From positions 1 to 64,000 of the forward strand of contig JAHELJ010000013.1 of the NCBI GenBank assembly GCA_024644235.1: 64,000 nucleotides of DNA, given 5' to 3'. Both the position numbers and the translations under genes were made by a program. This DNA is from Lewinellaceae bacterium. GTDB taxonomy: Bacteria > Bacteroidota > Bacteroidia > Chitinophagales > Saprospiraceae. Under the pieces are notes generated by a model, which did not search any database, was not told the origin of the DNA, and saw only the letters and a list, made by a program, of their open reading frames with translations. Positions 9,273 through 19,679 of the stretch are shown here, piece by piece; the stretch's first letter is position 1; each line of letters opens with the position of its first letter.

Positions 9273-11222
9273 ATGAAGTTATCTGATCACCTCCTTCTTA
9301 TTTTAGCCTTGTGTTTTACGTTTATCGTGGCTCATGGGCAGGAAAAGATACTCTTTAAGGTAGAGGACACACCAGTTACCGTAGATGAATTTCTCTACAT
9401 CTATGAGAAGACAAATCGCGACAAAGCTGACTATTCAAGCGCCTCGATTGAAGAGTATCTGGATCTCTATCAAAAGTTCAAATTGAAGGTGCATAAAGCC
9501 AGGGAAATGAGGCTCGATACCATCGTTGCCTTACAAAACGAACTGGCAGGTTATCGAAAGCAGCTGGCCAGCTCTTATCTATCGGATAAGGAAGTGTTGG
9601 CAACGCTCACCAAAGAGGCTTTTGACCGTATGCAGGAAGATGTGAGTTTTAGTCACATCCTGTTCCGGATTCCTCAAAATGCCAGCCGGGAAGATTCTAC
9701 CCGTATTTATGAAAAAGCGCTATCGGCCCTTGATCGACTCAGAGAGGGTGAAGAATTTACCAAGCTGGCATTGGAACTAAGTGAGGATGAGACCGTACGT
9801 GAGAATCAGGGTAGAGTAGGCTATGTTACCGCAATGCTACCAGATGGATTTTACGATCTGGAAACGACCTTGTACACTTTGCCTCTGAATCGATACTCGC
9901 GGCCAGTACTTAGTAGACTGGGATACCACATCGTGATGCGACATGATAAGAGGCCCGCCCGGGGTGAAATCGAAGTATCCCATATATTGATCCGTAACGA
10001 GCGGGGTAGGAGTGCCAAGTCATTGGTTGATTCATTACACCAGATGCTAGTGGATGGAGCCGACTTTGCCGACCTTGCATCTAGATACTCTGAAGATAAG
10101 CTCACTGCATCCAAAGGAGGATATTTAGGGTTTTTTGGTATCAATAAATACGAAAGTATTTTTGAGAACACAGCTTTTCGATTGAAAGAGGATGGAGACA
10201 TTTCTGTCCCGATTAAGACCTCGATAGGCTGGCATATCATCAAAAGAATAAGCCTCAAGCCAAAACAGTCTTATGAGCAGATTCGGAGGTTGCTTGAGAC
10301 GAAGGTGAAGAATGATAGCCGTTTTGCTATCGCCGAGAAAGCTATGCTGACCAAGATCAAGGACGAGAATAATTTTGAATTGCATGACTGGAATGAGGAC
10401 TTGTTTTTACAAGAGGTTGGAGAAAATTTCCTGACTTATCAATGGAAGACACCAGATGTGCTTACCAGGCAAGTGATATTCAGCTTGGGTGGTGAGGAAA
10501 TGACCACTCGGGATTTCTCGAATTTCCTGGTGAGAAATACCGCTTCCCGATTGAGAGTAAATAGACTGGCAGATCGCAAAAGAGCCTTACAGTCGCTTCT
10601 TCAGGAATTTATGGATCAAAGTCTCGTCGACTTTGAAGAAGGTCGCTTGGAGGAAAAGTACCCTGAATTCAAGGCCCTTATGAGAGAATACTCCGAAGGA
10701 ATTTTGCTTTTTGAAGCCACAAAGATTAAAGTTTGGGATAAGGCTTCTCAAGATTCTACCGGGCTGCGATCTTTTTATAACAAAAACAAGCAACAATATA
10801 AATGGCCAGAGCGGGCTGAGGTGGAGTCGATTGCAATTCACACATCCGATATGAAAATGGTAGACAAGGTGAAGAAGCAAATGACGAAGCGGTCGGGTGA
10901 CAAACTCCTCAAGAAATTTAATAAGAAAAGTGAATTGGTAACGATCCATTCTTCGCTGGTAGAAAGGGAAGAATTGCCGGAGGACCTGACTTGGTCTCGA
11001 AACTCAACAGCTCAGCCAGCTACTGACGAGTCTTCAGGTGCCTATACCATCAAGCGTGTTGCCGATATCATCCAGCCTCAGGTGAAAAACCTTGATGAGG
11101 CAAGGGGATATGTCATAGCAGATTATCAGGACTACCTGGAAAAAGAATGGGTGGAGGAGCTAAAATCCCAATATAAGGTGACCCTATATGAGGATGTGCT
11201 CAACTCAATCATAAAAGATTAA
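9273..11222 (+). CDS. PPIC-type peptidyl-prolyl isomerase, periplasmic, two rotamase domains
   Basis: This is a predicted periplasmic foldase/chaperone of the SurA/PrsA/parvulin class. The ATG at 9273 gives a clear signal peptide (MKLSDHLLLILALCFTFIVAHG) and 649 residues; a TTG at 9240 overlaps the promoter box and is disfavoured. A SurA-type N-terminal helical region is followed by two parvulin domains, recognisable by DVSFSHILFR and EIEVSHILIR, each ending in a GYHIV or GWHII segment. The long C-terminal region is charged and helical, and I cannot name it. It is the first of three consecutive envelope chaperone genes. The likely role is folding of outer-membrane or secreted proteins; the exact clients are unknown. 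Confidence 0.85.
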   Translation: MKLSDHLLLILALCFTFIVAHGQEKILFKVEDTPVTVDEFLYIYEKTNRDKADYSSASIEEYLDLYQKFKLKVHKAREMRLDTIVALQNELAGYRKQLASSYLSDKEVLATLTKEAFDRMQEDVSFSHILFRIPQNASREDSTRIYEKALSALDRLREGEEFTKLALELSEDETVRENQGRVGYVTAMLPDGFYDLETTLYTLPLNRYSRPVLSRLGYHIVMRHDKRPARGEIEVSHILIRNERGRSAKSLVDSLHQMLVDGADFADLASRYSEDKLTASKGGYLGFFGINKYESIFENTAFRLKEDGDISVPIKTSIGWHIIKRISLKPKQSYEQIRRLLETKVKNDSRFAIAEKAMLTKIKDENNFELHDWNEDLFLQEVGENFLTYQWKTPDVLTRQVIFSLGGEEMTTRDFSNFLVRNTASRLRVNRLADRKRALQSLLQEFMDQSLVDFEEGRLEEKYPEFKALMREYSEGILLFEATKIKVWDKASQDSTGLRSFYNKNKQQYKWPERAEVESIAIHTSDMKMVDKVKKQMTKRSGDKLLKKFNKKSELVTIHSSLVEREELPEDLTWSRNSTAQPATDESSGAYTIKRVADIIQPQVKNLDEARGYVIADYQDYLEKEWVEELKSQYKVTLYEDVLNSIIKD

Positions 11223-11251
11223 TAGAATTAGAATTGTTTCAAAAGTTCTAC

Positions 11252-12103
11252 ATGCGGCATGTGTTTGCCATTGGATGTTTGTGCGCAGCTTTATTTATTT
11301 GTTCCTGTCAGATTCAGACTATCGAAGGAGACCAGGTGTTGGCAGAAGTGGTAGATAAGAAGCTATACTTATCAGAAGTAGAACCAATGATACCAGAGAA
11401 TAGCACTGCCGAAGACAGCATCTTGTTTCAGAATGCCTATATCGAAAGATGGATTCGGGAGAGCTTGTTGATGCGAGAGGCGGAGAAAAATTTACCGCCC
11501 GATTTGGAGCTGGAAAAGCTAGTGAGCAACTATCGCTCATCACTGGTGCTACATCAATACGAAAAATCGCTGGTGGAGAATTTGCTAGACACGGTGATTG
11601 GAGATGAGGAATTGATGAGTTACTACGAAGCGAATAAGAACCAATATTTACTGGAGACTGTCATTGTTCGTTGTATGCTGGTAAAACTACCCAAAGTTGT
11701 CGGCGAAGAGATTTACAACCAATTTCGCACCTACTGGAGAAAGCCCAATGAAGATAGGGAGCAAATGATCCAATATTCAAATGAATTTGCTGAAGTCTTC
11801 TATCTGAACGACAGTGTATGGCATCCTTTATCTATTATTCAGAAGGAAATGCCAAATGGGGCTGTCAATGATAGAGTGATTCGAAGCAACAAGGACTTTC
11901 AGCTGACCAATGAAGATTATTATTATTTTCTTAAAATCCTGGAGATCAAGGATGAAAAAGAAATTGCTCCGTTAACTTACATTCAAGAACAGGCCACTCA
12001 GGTGATTCTACATCAGCGAAAGATTGCTCTATTGGAGAAAATCCGGGAGGATTTGTACGATAGAGCTGTTTCTCGAAACCTGATAAAAATATTTGTGGAA
12101 TGA
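11252..12103 (+). CDS. SurA-N-like lipoprotein, putative envelope chaperone
   Basis: The ATG at 11252 gives a lipoprotein signal (MRHVFAIGCLCAALFICSC) with the lipid-bearing cysteine in the ICSC lipobox. The TTG at 11234 would only add six residues before the signal. The 283-residue product resembles the helical N-terminal part of SurA/PpiC chaperones: VLAEVVDKKLYLSEVEPMI, then YIERWIRESLLMREAEKN. I see no complete parvulin domain, so it is probably a chaperone or partner without isomerase activity. Its TGA overlaps the start of the next gene by 4 bp (ATGA), indicating translational coupling. The three-gene arrangement suggests a shared role in outer-membrane protein handling; that is inference. 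Confidence 0.75.
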   Translation: MRHVFAIGCLCAALFICSCQIQTIEGDQVLAEVVDKKLYLSEVEPMIPENSTAEDSILFQNAYIERWIRESLLMREAEKNLPPDLELEKLVSNYRSSLVLHQYEKSLVENLLDTVIGDEELMSYYEANKNQYLLETVIVRCMLVKLPKVVGEEIYNQFRTYWRKPNEDREQMIQYSNEFAEVFYLNDSVWHPLSIIQKEMPNGAVNDRVIRSNKDFQLTNEDYYYFLKILEIKDEKEIAPLTYIQEQATQVILHQRKIALLEKIREDLYDRAVSRNLIKIFVE

Positions 12104-13458
12104 GAGGATTTACGTTATTCATCTTTGCCTTAATGTGTACCACTGTATTGGCACAAGAGGGTCTGGTTATCGATAAAGTTATCGCCACTGTAGGTGATGA
12201 AATCATTCTGCTCTCGGAGATCGAAGAGCAGTATGCTTTCGAATCTCAGCGACGGGGCATCATGCCAGATGATGCAAGATGTTACATTCTGGAACAGATC
12301 ATGGTGCAGAAACTGCTGGTGAATCAGGCCAAGCTGGATAGCATTATTGTAGATGACAGTGAGGTGGAGCAGCAATTGAATTCACGGGTTGATTACATTC
12401 TTGGCCTGATGAACAACGATATCTCTCAATTTGAAGAATACTACGGAAAAAGTGTAGCTGAAGTAAGAAACGATATGCGGGAAGAGTTGAAAAATCAGAT
12501 TACGGCTCAGCGTATGCAAGGAACTGTGATTGAAGGAGCGACCATAACTCCCTCGGAAGTAAAGGCATATTTTGAGAAAATACCGGTAGATAGCTTACCT
12601 TATTTCTCTTCAGAAGTAGAGGTGGGTGAGATCGTATATCTTCCAAAAGTGAGTGCAGAGGAGAGAAAGGCGGCATTGGATCAACTGCAAAGTATCCGTG
12701 AACAGATCCTGGCCGGAACTTCCTTTGCCGAACTAGCAGGAAAGTTTTCTGATGATGCCGGATCTGCCAGAGTAGGAGGTGATTTAGGCCTTCAGCGACG
12801 GGGTACCTTTGTTCCCGAGTTTGAAGCGGCAGCTTATAATCTGGAGGAAGGAGAACTCTCTGAAATTGTAGAGACGCAATTTGGCTTTCATTTAATTGAG
12901 CTTTTGGAGAGAAGAGGTAATTTAATTCACACGAGACATATATTGATCAAGCCCAATATTACGAGCGAGGACCTGGACAAAGCCGAGATCGAATTGGATT
13001 CCATCAGAGAAGTGATATTACGAGATAGTGTTCCATTTGAAGAAGCTGTGAAACGTTACTCAGACGAAAACCAGCAGAGCTACAATAACGGGGGTAGGAT
13101 GATCAATCCTACTTCAGGGAATACCTTTTTTGAAATCTCTGAATTGGATCCGGATATTTTCTTTGCACTTGACACAATGGAAGTCGGAGAGTTGTCGCAT
13201 CCTATTGAATTCACCATGGACTCGGGTGAGAGGGCTTTTCGGCTGGTCCTATTGCAATCGCGCACAGATCCCCACCGGGCAAATCTCAAACAGGATTATA
13301 CCAAAATAAAAAATGCAGCCATTGAAGAGCGTAAATCCGAATATCTTAACCGGTGGCTAGATGACAAGATTGAAAGTACATTCGTTCAGCTAGATCCCAG
13401 TTTCCTGGAAGCCTGCGATATTCTGCAGCGCTGGGCCGTGAATTTAGTAAAGCAGTAA
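12100..13458 (+). CDS. SurA-like peptidyl-prolyl isomerase
   Basis: This is a periplasmic SurA-type chaperone of 452 residues. It has a signal peptide (MRGFTLFIFALMCTTVLAQ), a SurA N-terminal domain beginning VIDKVIATVGDEIILLSEIE, and two parvulin domains (EVEVGEIVYLP through FGFHLIELLERR, then IHTRHILIKP onward). SurA escorts unfolded outer-membrane proteins to the BAM machinery. The gene overlaps the preceding lipoprotein gene by 4 bp. It converges with clpB, whose stop codon lies only 3 bp away, so any terminator for either gene must lie inside coding sequence. Length and domain order match SurA, but with three relatives side by side I do not assign the name firmly. Confidence 0.88.
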   Translation: MRGFTLFIFALMCTTVLAQEGLVIDKVIATVGDEIILLSEIEEQYAFESQRRGIMPDDARCYILEQIMVQKLLVNQAKLDSIIVDDSEVEQQLNSRVDYILGLMNNDISQFEEYYGKSVAEVRNDMREELKNQITAQRMQGTVIEGATITPSEVKAYFEKIPVDSLPYFSSEVEVGEIVYLPKVSAEERKAALDQLQSIREQILAGTSFAELAGKFSDDAGSARVGGDLGLQRRGTFVPEFEAAAYNLEEGELSEIVETQFGFHLIELLERRGNLIHTRHILIKPNITSEDLDKAEIELDSIREVILRDSVPFEEAVKRYSDENQQSYNNGGRMINPTSGNTFFEISELDPDIFFALDTMEVGELSHPIEFTMDSGERAFRLVLLQSRTDPHRANLKQDYTKIKNAAIEERKSEYLNRWLDDKIESTFVQLDPSFLEACDILQRWAVNLVKQ

Positions 13459-13461
13459 AAC

Positions 13462-16266
13462 CTATTTGGTTTTAGCACCACTTTCAGGCTTTTTCCCCTT
13501 TAGGTCTTCCATGGCAGTCACGACATCCTTAGTTGCCTTTTGAAGCTCTTCCAGATTCTTCTGTCGTTCACCTGATTTTTTATTCTCTTGTGAAGGGCTC
13601 TCTTTTTTTGTCTTTTCCTTTGTGTTCTCCATAGGTTCTGCAGATGCGGATCCCTCTTCGAAACCTGATTCGCTGAAGGTCAGTTTGCCCCTAGCCACTC
13701 CAATGGATATCGTTTCACCAGCTGAAAAAGTTCCTGAAAGTACTTGTTTGGATAACTCGTTGACGAGCTCTTTTTGAATTACACGCTGGAGTGGTCGTGC
13801 TCCAAATTGAGGATCGTAGCCCAAATTGGCCAGATGATCCAAGGCTGCATCATTTAATTCAATCTTTAGCTCCTGATAAGAAAGGTTCTTCTCTACCTTT
13901 CTCAGCATAAGCTTGGCTATCTTCTTGATTTCCTCCTGGGTGAGAGGAAGAAACATGATCTTTTCATCTATCCTGTTTAGAAACTCGGGGCGAAGTTGTT
14001 CCTTCAGTAGATTAAACACTTCTTCTTTGGTGGTCTCAATGATCTCCAGGCGATGGTCATCACCCACTGCCTGCAAATCTTCAAAGTTTTCCAGGATGAC
14101 CTCTGCCCCCATATTGGAGGTCATGATAATAATGGTGTTTTTGAAGTTTGCTTCCCTTCCCCGGTTGTCGGTTAGGCGGCCATCATCTAAAACTTGGAGT
14201 AACACATTGAATGTGTCTGGATGTGCCTTTTCAATTTCATCGAGGAGGATGATACTATATGGTCTTCGTCGAACGGCTTCAGTAAGTTGCCCCCCTTCGT
14301 CATATCCGACATAACCCGGAGGGGCTCCGACCAGTCGCGAGACAGAATGCCGTTCCTGATACTCACTCATATCGATCCGAGTAATGGCCTTTTCGTCATC
14401 AAACAAGACTTCCGCTAATGTTTTAGCAAGCTCGGTTTTTCCTACTCCAGTAGGGCCTAAAAAGATAAACGATCCAATAGGTCGTTTGGGATCTTGCAAT
14501 CCGGCACGACTGCGTCGTACTGCATCAGAAACAGCGGTGACAGCTTCATGTTGTCCAATTAACCGTTTTCCAATTTCATCCTCTAAGTGGAGCAGTTTAT
14601 CTTTTTCACTCTGCATCATCTTCTGGACGGGAATACCCGTCCATCGTGATACTACTTCAGCGATATCATTAGCGGTGACTTCTTCATTAGTGAAACGATG
14701 TTCTTCGGGGAGTTTTTCGAGGTCGGCTTCGGCTTGCTCTAATAATTTCTCCTGCTCTTTGATTTGACCATAGCGAATCTTGGCCACGGTTTCATAGTCG
14801 CTTTCTCGCTCCGCCTTAGATGCCTCATGCTCTAGTTCCTCAATTACAGTTTTTATGCTTTGCACTTTCTCGACCAGTTCCTTCTCGTTTTGCCATGCTG
14901 CTCTAAGACCGTCTAAATTTTCTTTGGCATTGGCAATAGTCTCCGCGATCTCCTTCAATTTTTTTGCATCGCCTTCTCTTTTGATAGCCTCCCGCTCGAT
15001 TTCCAGTTGCATAACACGCCGTTCCCATTCATCCACTTCTTCCGGAACACTATCAAGCTCAAGTCTCAACCGGGCGGCAGATTCGTCAATGAGATCGATA
15101 GCTTTATCCGGCAAATGTCTTTCTGTGATGTACCGGTGGGATAATTCTGCCGCCGCAATAAGCGCCTGATCCAAGATGTCGATTTTGTGGTACACTTCAT
15201 ACTTTTCCTGGATGCCTCGCAAAATCGAGATGGTCTCTTCCACAGTGGGCTCATCAATATATACAGTCTGAAACCGGCGGACCAATGCCTTATCTTTTTC
15301 AAAATACTTTTGATATTCATCGGGGGTAGTTGCACCTATCGTACGTAGTTCACCTCTTGCCAGAGCCGGTTTTAAGATGTTTGCCGCATCCATAGCTCCC
15401 TGGCCTCCACCTGCGCCAATCAGGGTATGGATTTCATCAATGAATAGAATGACTTGTCCTTCGGATGCACGGACTTCTTTGATCACCGCCTTGAGGCGTT
15501 CTTCGAATTCACCCTTGTACTTAGCACCAGCCACTAAAGCAGCTAAATCTAGTACGTAAATCCTTTTAGATTGGAGATTTTCAGGTACATCTTGCTTAAC
15601 AATTCGCCAGGCAATTCCCTCCACTATTGCGGTTTTTCCCACACCGGCATCACCCACTAGGATCGGATTATTTTTCTTCCGGCGCGAAAGGATGTGCATT
15701 ATTCGTCTGATCTCTTCATCCCTGCCAATGATAGGATCCAGTTTTCCGTTTTCAGCCCTTTCATTCAGATTGATGGCATACTTTTTCAGAGCATTGTACT
15801 CATTATCACTCTGTTGATCAGTGATCTTTCTGCCCTTTCGGAGTTCCTTAATGGCTGCTTTTAAATCACCGCCATTGCCTCCCATGTCCTTAAGCATGGT
15901 CGCTCCCCGACTTTTTTCAGACAGTATTCCCAATAAAATCAGCTCAACAGAGATATAGTCATCTCCGAATTCCTTAAGAGCCTTCTTGGCAAAAGCAAGT
16001 GCTTGATTGGCTTCCTTTGTGAGAAACTGTTTTTCGGTACCTTCTACTTTGGGATACTTTCTAACCTCTTCAGCCAATTTTGCCTTAAGTAAAGTGGTAT
16101 CGATCCCGATCTTCTTTAGAAGGAAGTCAGCAACTTGTTCATCAGTTTGTAGTATGGAGAGGAGCAAGTGTGTGGTATCTACCTGCTGTTGCTCCAGACT
16201 ACCAGCAATCTGCTGTGCCTTGTAGATTGCCTCTTGAGCTCTTATCGTGAAATTCTCGTATGTCAT
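13462..16266 (-). CDS. clpB: ATP-dependent disaggregase ClpB
   Basis: ClpB is a cytosolic Hsp100 AAA+ hexamer that extracts proteins from aggregates together with DnaK. The ATG at 16266 ([13 protein letters not shown]) gives 934 residues; an upstream start at 16314 would add an unusual leader and overlap the promoter box. Domains in order: Clp N-domain, first AAA+ module (Walker A GDAGVGKT at 205-212), the long coiled-coil M-domain that separates ClpB from ClpA, second AAA+ module (GPTGVGKT at 604-611), and the D2 small domain with FGARPLQR. After the usual end there is a charged, lysine- and glutamate-rich tail of about 60 residues, making the protein longer than typical. Confidence 0.95.
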   Translation of the reverse strand: MTYENFTIRAQEAIYKAQQIAGSLEQQQVDTTHLLLSILQTDEQVADFLLKKIGIDTTLLKAKLAEEVRKYPKVEGTEKQFLTKEANQALAFAKKALKEFGDDYISVELILLGILSEKSRGATMLKDMGGNGGDLKAAIKELRKGRKITDQQSDNEYNALKKYAINLNERAENGKLDPIIGRDEEIRRIMHILSRRKKNNPILVGDAGVGKTAIVEGIAWRIVKQDVPENLQSKRIYVLDLAALVAGAKYKGEFEERLKAVIKEVRASEGQVILFIDEIHTLIGAGGGQGAMDAANILKPALARGELRTIGATTPDEYQKYFEKDKALVRRFQTVYIDEPTVEETISILRGIQEKYEVYHKIDILDQALIAAAELSHRYITERHLPDKAIDLIDESAARLRLELDSVPEEVDEWERRVMQLEIEREAIKREGDAKKLKEIAETIANAKENLDGLRAAWQNEKELVEKVQSIKTVIEELEHEASKAERESDYETVAKIRYGQIKEQEKLLEQAEADLEKLPEEHRFTNEEVTANDIAEVVSRWTGIPVQKMMQSEKDKLLHLEDEIGKRLIGQHEAVTAVSDAVRRSRAGLQDPKRPIGSFIFLGPTGVGKTELAKTLAEVLFDDEKAITRIDMSEYQERHSVSRLVGAPPGYVGYDEGGQLTEAVRRRPYSIILLDEIEKAHPDTFNVLLQVLDDGRLTDNRGREANFKNTIIIMTSNMGAEVILENFEDLQAVGDDHRLEIIETTKEEVFNLLKEQLRPEFLNRIDEKIMFLPLTQEEIKKIAKLMLRKVEKNLSYQELKIELNDAALDHLANLGYDPQFGARPLQRVIQKELVNELSKQVLSGTFSAGETISIGVARGKLTFSESGFEEGSASAEPMENTKEKTKKESPSQENKKSGERQKNLEELQKATKDVVTAMEDLKGKKPESGAKTK

Positions 16267-16311
16267 GATTAAAAATCTTTGGCCAGTGAGATAACTACTG
16301 GTTGAATTGGT

Positions 16312-16319
16312 CAAAGATA
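16312..16319 (-). promoter_or_regulatory. -7 promoter element for clpB (TATCTTTG)
   Basis: On the minus strand TATCTTTG matches the Bacteroidota TAnnTTTG consensus, about 46 bp before the clpB ATG. A TTG lies only 11 bp further upstream, too close for the normal -33 element, so the call rests on the -7 box and position. No CIRCE inverted repeat was seen. Confidence 0.4.
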
Positions 16320-16603
16320 AGGAATGGACACAATGTGACTTCGCTACGTTAAGACTAGGTTAAAAGTAGCATTAGTGCAATTGATAACAGGGAAGAGTAT
16401 AAACACTTGCTGTATCAAGATGTTACAAATTGAGCCGGTTAAGATACAGTCATACTGGCTCAGGGTACAGGCACATAAGCAATTGATAGTGAGGGTGCTG
16501 GAATTGCCGAGGCCGATCGCGCATTTAAGAATGTTTTAACTGCTGCCTCATATTTTTTTTAACTTGATTTATGTTATAATCAGTGCATCAAATCCAAAAT
16601 AAG
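16320..16603. other. Intergenic region between clpB and a divergent envelope protein gene
   Basis: These 284 bp separate two divergent genes and must hold the promoter of the downstream plus-strand gene. I see an AT-rich stretch near 16551-16580 (a run of T, then TTATAAT) but no convincing TAnnTTTG box for the plus strand, no RNA gene and no long ORF. Confidence 0.4.
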
Positions 16604-19600
16604 ATGATTCGACGTAGCGTTGCGGTGGGTTTTCTGATCTGTTTTGTGTCATTGCCGATATTGACAGCTCAGTATTTTGGCAAAAACAAACCCCGCTATA
16701 CCAATTTTGACTTCAAAGTGGTTCAAACGCCGCATTTTGAGGTTTACCACTATTTGGACGATCGCGAAGAGCTGAAAAAGATTGTGCAGTGGTCTGAGTT
16801 GTGGTATGACCTTCATGAGCACGTCCTGCAAGACACTTTTCGCCACAAAAACCCATTGGTCTTTTACAACAACCATGCTGATTTCCAGCAGACGAGTGCC
16901 ATCTCCGGCAACATTGGGGTATCAACAGGTGGGGTGACGGAAGGCTTGAAGAACCGGGTAGTCATGCCTATTGCTATGTCTAACCAGCAGACATTTCACG
17001 TGCTGGGCCACGAGATGGTTCATGCTTTTCAATTTCATATGTTACTTACCGGTGATTCCACCGGATTGAAGTCTCTGGGTAACCTCCCGTTATGGATTGT
17101 GGAGGGGATGGCTGAGTACATGAGTCTGGGCCGGATTGACGCACATACTGCCATGTGGATGCGGAATGCTGTGTTAAATGATGATGTCCCGACTTTGAAG
17201 GAGATGACGGTAAATCCTAGGTATTTTCCGTATCGCTACGGTCAGGCCTTTTGGTCATTTCTCACGGGTTTATACGGTGACGAGGTAATCAGACCCCTCT
17301 TTATTGCAACAGCGAAATTTGGAATTGAGGCAGCTGTGCCAATCGTGCTGGGCATCAGTCTGGAGGACTTATCGGAGATGTGGCAGTCAGCAATCACCAA
17401 TTATTACAAGCCACTAATGGATGATGGAAAGGATGATCCTGAAGGAAGGAAATTCTTTTCTGAAGAAAACGCAGGAGCTTTGAATATTGCCCCTTCAGTT
17501 AGTCCAAATGGACGATACGTGATTTTTTTGTCGGAGAAAAGCTTGTTTACTACAGATTTATATCTAGCTGATGTGAGGACTGGTAAGATCGTTCGGAAAG
17601 TGGTGAGTAAGAGTCAGCATGGCAACATAGATCATTTGCACTATCTGGAGTCGGCAGGGGCATGGTCGCCCGATAGTAAGCAATTTGCATTTGTGGTCTT
17701 TAGTAAGGGGCGAAACCGATTGGTCATTATGGAAGCGGAATCTGGTAAACACATTGATGAAATATCTCTCAAAGATGTCCCATCATTCAGCAATCCAACC
17801 TGGTCGCCGGATGGGCGGACGATAGTGGTTAATGGATTGGTACAGGGTCAACCTGATCTATTTGCTATTCAGATCCGAAACCATGAAGTCACCCAACTTA
17901 CGAATGATGACTACGCTGAAATCCAACCAACTTTCAGCTACGACGGATCAAAAATTGCTTTTGCAACAGATCGTGTAAGTATGGATAAAGGCCGGATTCA
18001 TGGAGCCTGGAAATACAACCTGGCATGGATGAATGTGGAGAACGGTACGATTGAAAATCTTGATGTTTTTGAAGGCGCCAACAATATGAATCCACAATGG
18101 GACGATTCAGGGAATCTTTATTTCTTGTCTGATCGGGATGGCTTTAGAAATATCTACAGGTTGAACGCAGATAGCAACACCGTTGATCAACTCACAAATG
18201 TTTTAACAGGTGTTAGCGGTATCACGCCGTATTCTCCCGCTGTGACTGTGTCCAAGTCGGGAACCACCATGCTTTACACACATTACTTTGGTTCGGCATA
18301 TAATATTTACCGGGCACGACCCGAGTCGATTAAGGCACGCAGGGTAGGAAAGAACGACATCGATTATACCGCCGCAGTATTGCCTCCCGGCACAACCGAC
18401 CAGACCGATATTGTAAATCCGGCCCTCCATGGGTTGGATGAGTACGATCTGGTTGAATCGGATGAGATTGCCGATCAAAAGTATCAGGCCAAGTTTAAGC
18501 TGGATTACATTGGAGGGGGTGGTGGAATTGGAGTTGGTACCAGTTCCACATTTGGCACTCGCACCGGTCTGGTAGGTGGAGTGGATATGTTGTTCAGTGA
18601 CGTGCTTGGTAACAACAAGATCTTCTCATCACTGGCATTAAACGGGGAGATTTACGATTTCGGCGGTCAGCTAATGTATCTCAATACTAAGCAGAGAGTA
18701 GGATACGGGCTGTCGCTTTCACACATCCCTTATCGGTTTGGGCAGTCCACATATCTGGGATTGGATACGCTATTTTTTCAAGGAGGTGGAGGAATCCTGG
18801 TCGATAATATTGAGATTGATATTTTCCGGATCTTCCAGGACCAAGCCATGTTCTTCACTCAACTTCCGTTTTCCCAAGCCACCCGGGTAGAGGCTGGAAT
18901 CGGGTATACCAGATACAGTTCAAGAACAGATGTCTTCAATAACTACTACGATGGATTTGGAAGACTGGTACAACAGGAGAAATCAAAAGGTCCGAAGCTA
19001 TTTCCTGGATTTAACCTATACAATGTGCAAGCGGCCTATGTTGGAGACAATTCATCTTTTGGCTTAACCTCCCCACTTCAAGGTTATAGATACCGGATTG
19101 GGGTGCACAAGTATATTGGTGAATTTTCCTATCACACTTTCCTTGTTGATGCACGCAAATACTTTTGGTTTGACAAATTCAACGTGAGTGTAAGGGGTAT
19201 CCATTATGCCAGATATGGAACGGACGCCAACAACACGTTTATTGGAGCTATCTATAGCATTGATCCAACCTTGGTACGTGGTTACAATAATTTTTCACTT
19301 GATGAATTGAACAACGTGTATGGCTTGTCTCTTGAGCAGATTCAAGGTTCGAAATTACTCGTTGGAAATTTGGAATTCAGGCTTCCATTCACTGGTCCGG
19401 AGCGGCTTGCCCTGATTAAATCAGGTCTCTTATTTACGGACTTGTCTGCATTCCTGGATGTGGGTATGACCTGGAGAGACAACGACCAGTTTGGAGAAGG
19501 GGGTGATGTTGAACCCAAACCGGTTGCAAGTACCGGACTATCGCTGAGGGTAAATCTATTTGGAGCCTTTATCATTGAACCATACTACGCAAAGCCATTA

Positions 19601-19651
19601 CGATCGGAGGCTCCCTGGGTGTTTGGAATCAACTTTGTACCAGGCTGGTAA
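16604..19651 (+). CDS. Envelope protein: peptidase-like domain, TolB-like propeller, BamA-like barrel
   Basis: The ATG at 16604 gives a signal peptide (MIRRSVAVGFLICFVSLPILTA) and 1,015 residues. Three parts can be seen. Residues about 30-280 carry a zinc-peptidase-like motif HEMVH (His136, Glu137, His140) with a downstream EGMAEY (Glu167) as a possible third ligand. Residues about 290-560 contain TolB/WD40-like propeller blades (APSVSPNGRYVIFLS, SWSPDSKQFAF, PTWSPDGRTIVV, PTFSYDGSKIAF). The last 400 residues are rich in aromatic and glycine beta strands and resemble a BamA/D15 surface-antigen barrel, ending in a terminal aromatic (FVPGW). It is probably an outer-membrane protein with a periplasmic protease or binding module; substrate unknown. 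Confidence 0.8.
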   Translation: MIRRSVAVGFLICFVSLPILTAQYFGKNKPRYTNFDFKVVQTPHFEVYHYLDDREELKKIVQWSELWYDLHEHVLQDTFRHKNPLVFYNNHADFQQTSAISGNIGVSTGGVTEGLKNRVVMPIAMSNQQTFHVLGHEMVHAFQFHMLLTGDSTGLKSLGNLPLWIVEGMAEYMSLGRIDAHTAMWMRNAVLNDDVPTLKEMTVNPRYFPYRYGQAFWSFLTGLYGDEVIRPLFIATAKFGIEAAVPIVLGISLEDLSEMWQSAITNYYKPLMDDGKDDPEGRKFFSEENAGALNIAPSVSPNGRYVIFLSEKSLFTTDLYLADVRTGKIVRKVVSKSQHGNIDHLHYLESAGAWSPDSKQFAFVVFSKGRNRLVIMEAESGKHIDEISLKDVPSFSNPTWSPDGRTIVVNGLVQGQPDLFAIQIRNHEVTQLTNDDYAEIQPTFSYDGSKIAFATDRVSMDKGRIHGAWKYNLAWMNVENGTIENLDVFEGANNMNPQWDDSGNLYFLSDRDGFRNIYRLNADSNTVDQLTNVLTGVSGITPYSPAVTVSKSGTTMLYTHYFGSAYNIYRARPESIKARRVGKNDIDYTAAVLPPGTTDQTDIVNPALHGLDEYDLVESDEIADQKYQAKFKLDYIGGGGGIGVGTSSTFGTRTGLVGGVDMLFSDVLGNNKIFSSLALNGEIYDFGGQLMYLNTKQRVGYGLSLSHIPYRFGQSTYLGLDTLFFQGGGGILVDNIEIDIFRIFQDQAMFFTQLPFSQATRVEAGIGYTRYSSRTDVFNNYYDGFGRLVQQEKSKGPKLFPGFNLYNVQAAYVGDNSSFGLTSPLQGYRYRIGVHKYIGEFSYHTFLVDARKYFWFDKFNVSVRGIHYARYGTDANNTFIGAIYSIDPTLVRGYNNFSLDELNNVYGLSLEQIQGSKLLVGNLEFRLPFTGPERLALIKSGLLFTDLSAFLDVGMTWRDNDQFGEGGDVEPKPVASTGLSLRVNLFGAFIIEPYYAKPLRSEAPWVFGINFVPGW

Positions 19652-19679
19652 TAGAGAGGGTCTCGATTAGCATGCTAGG

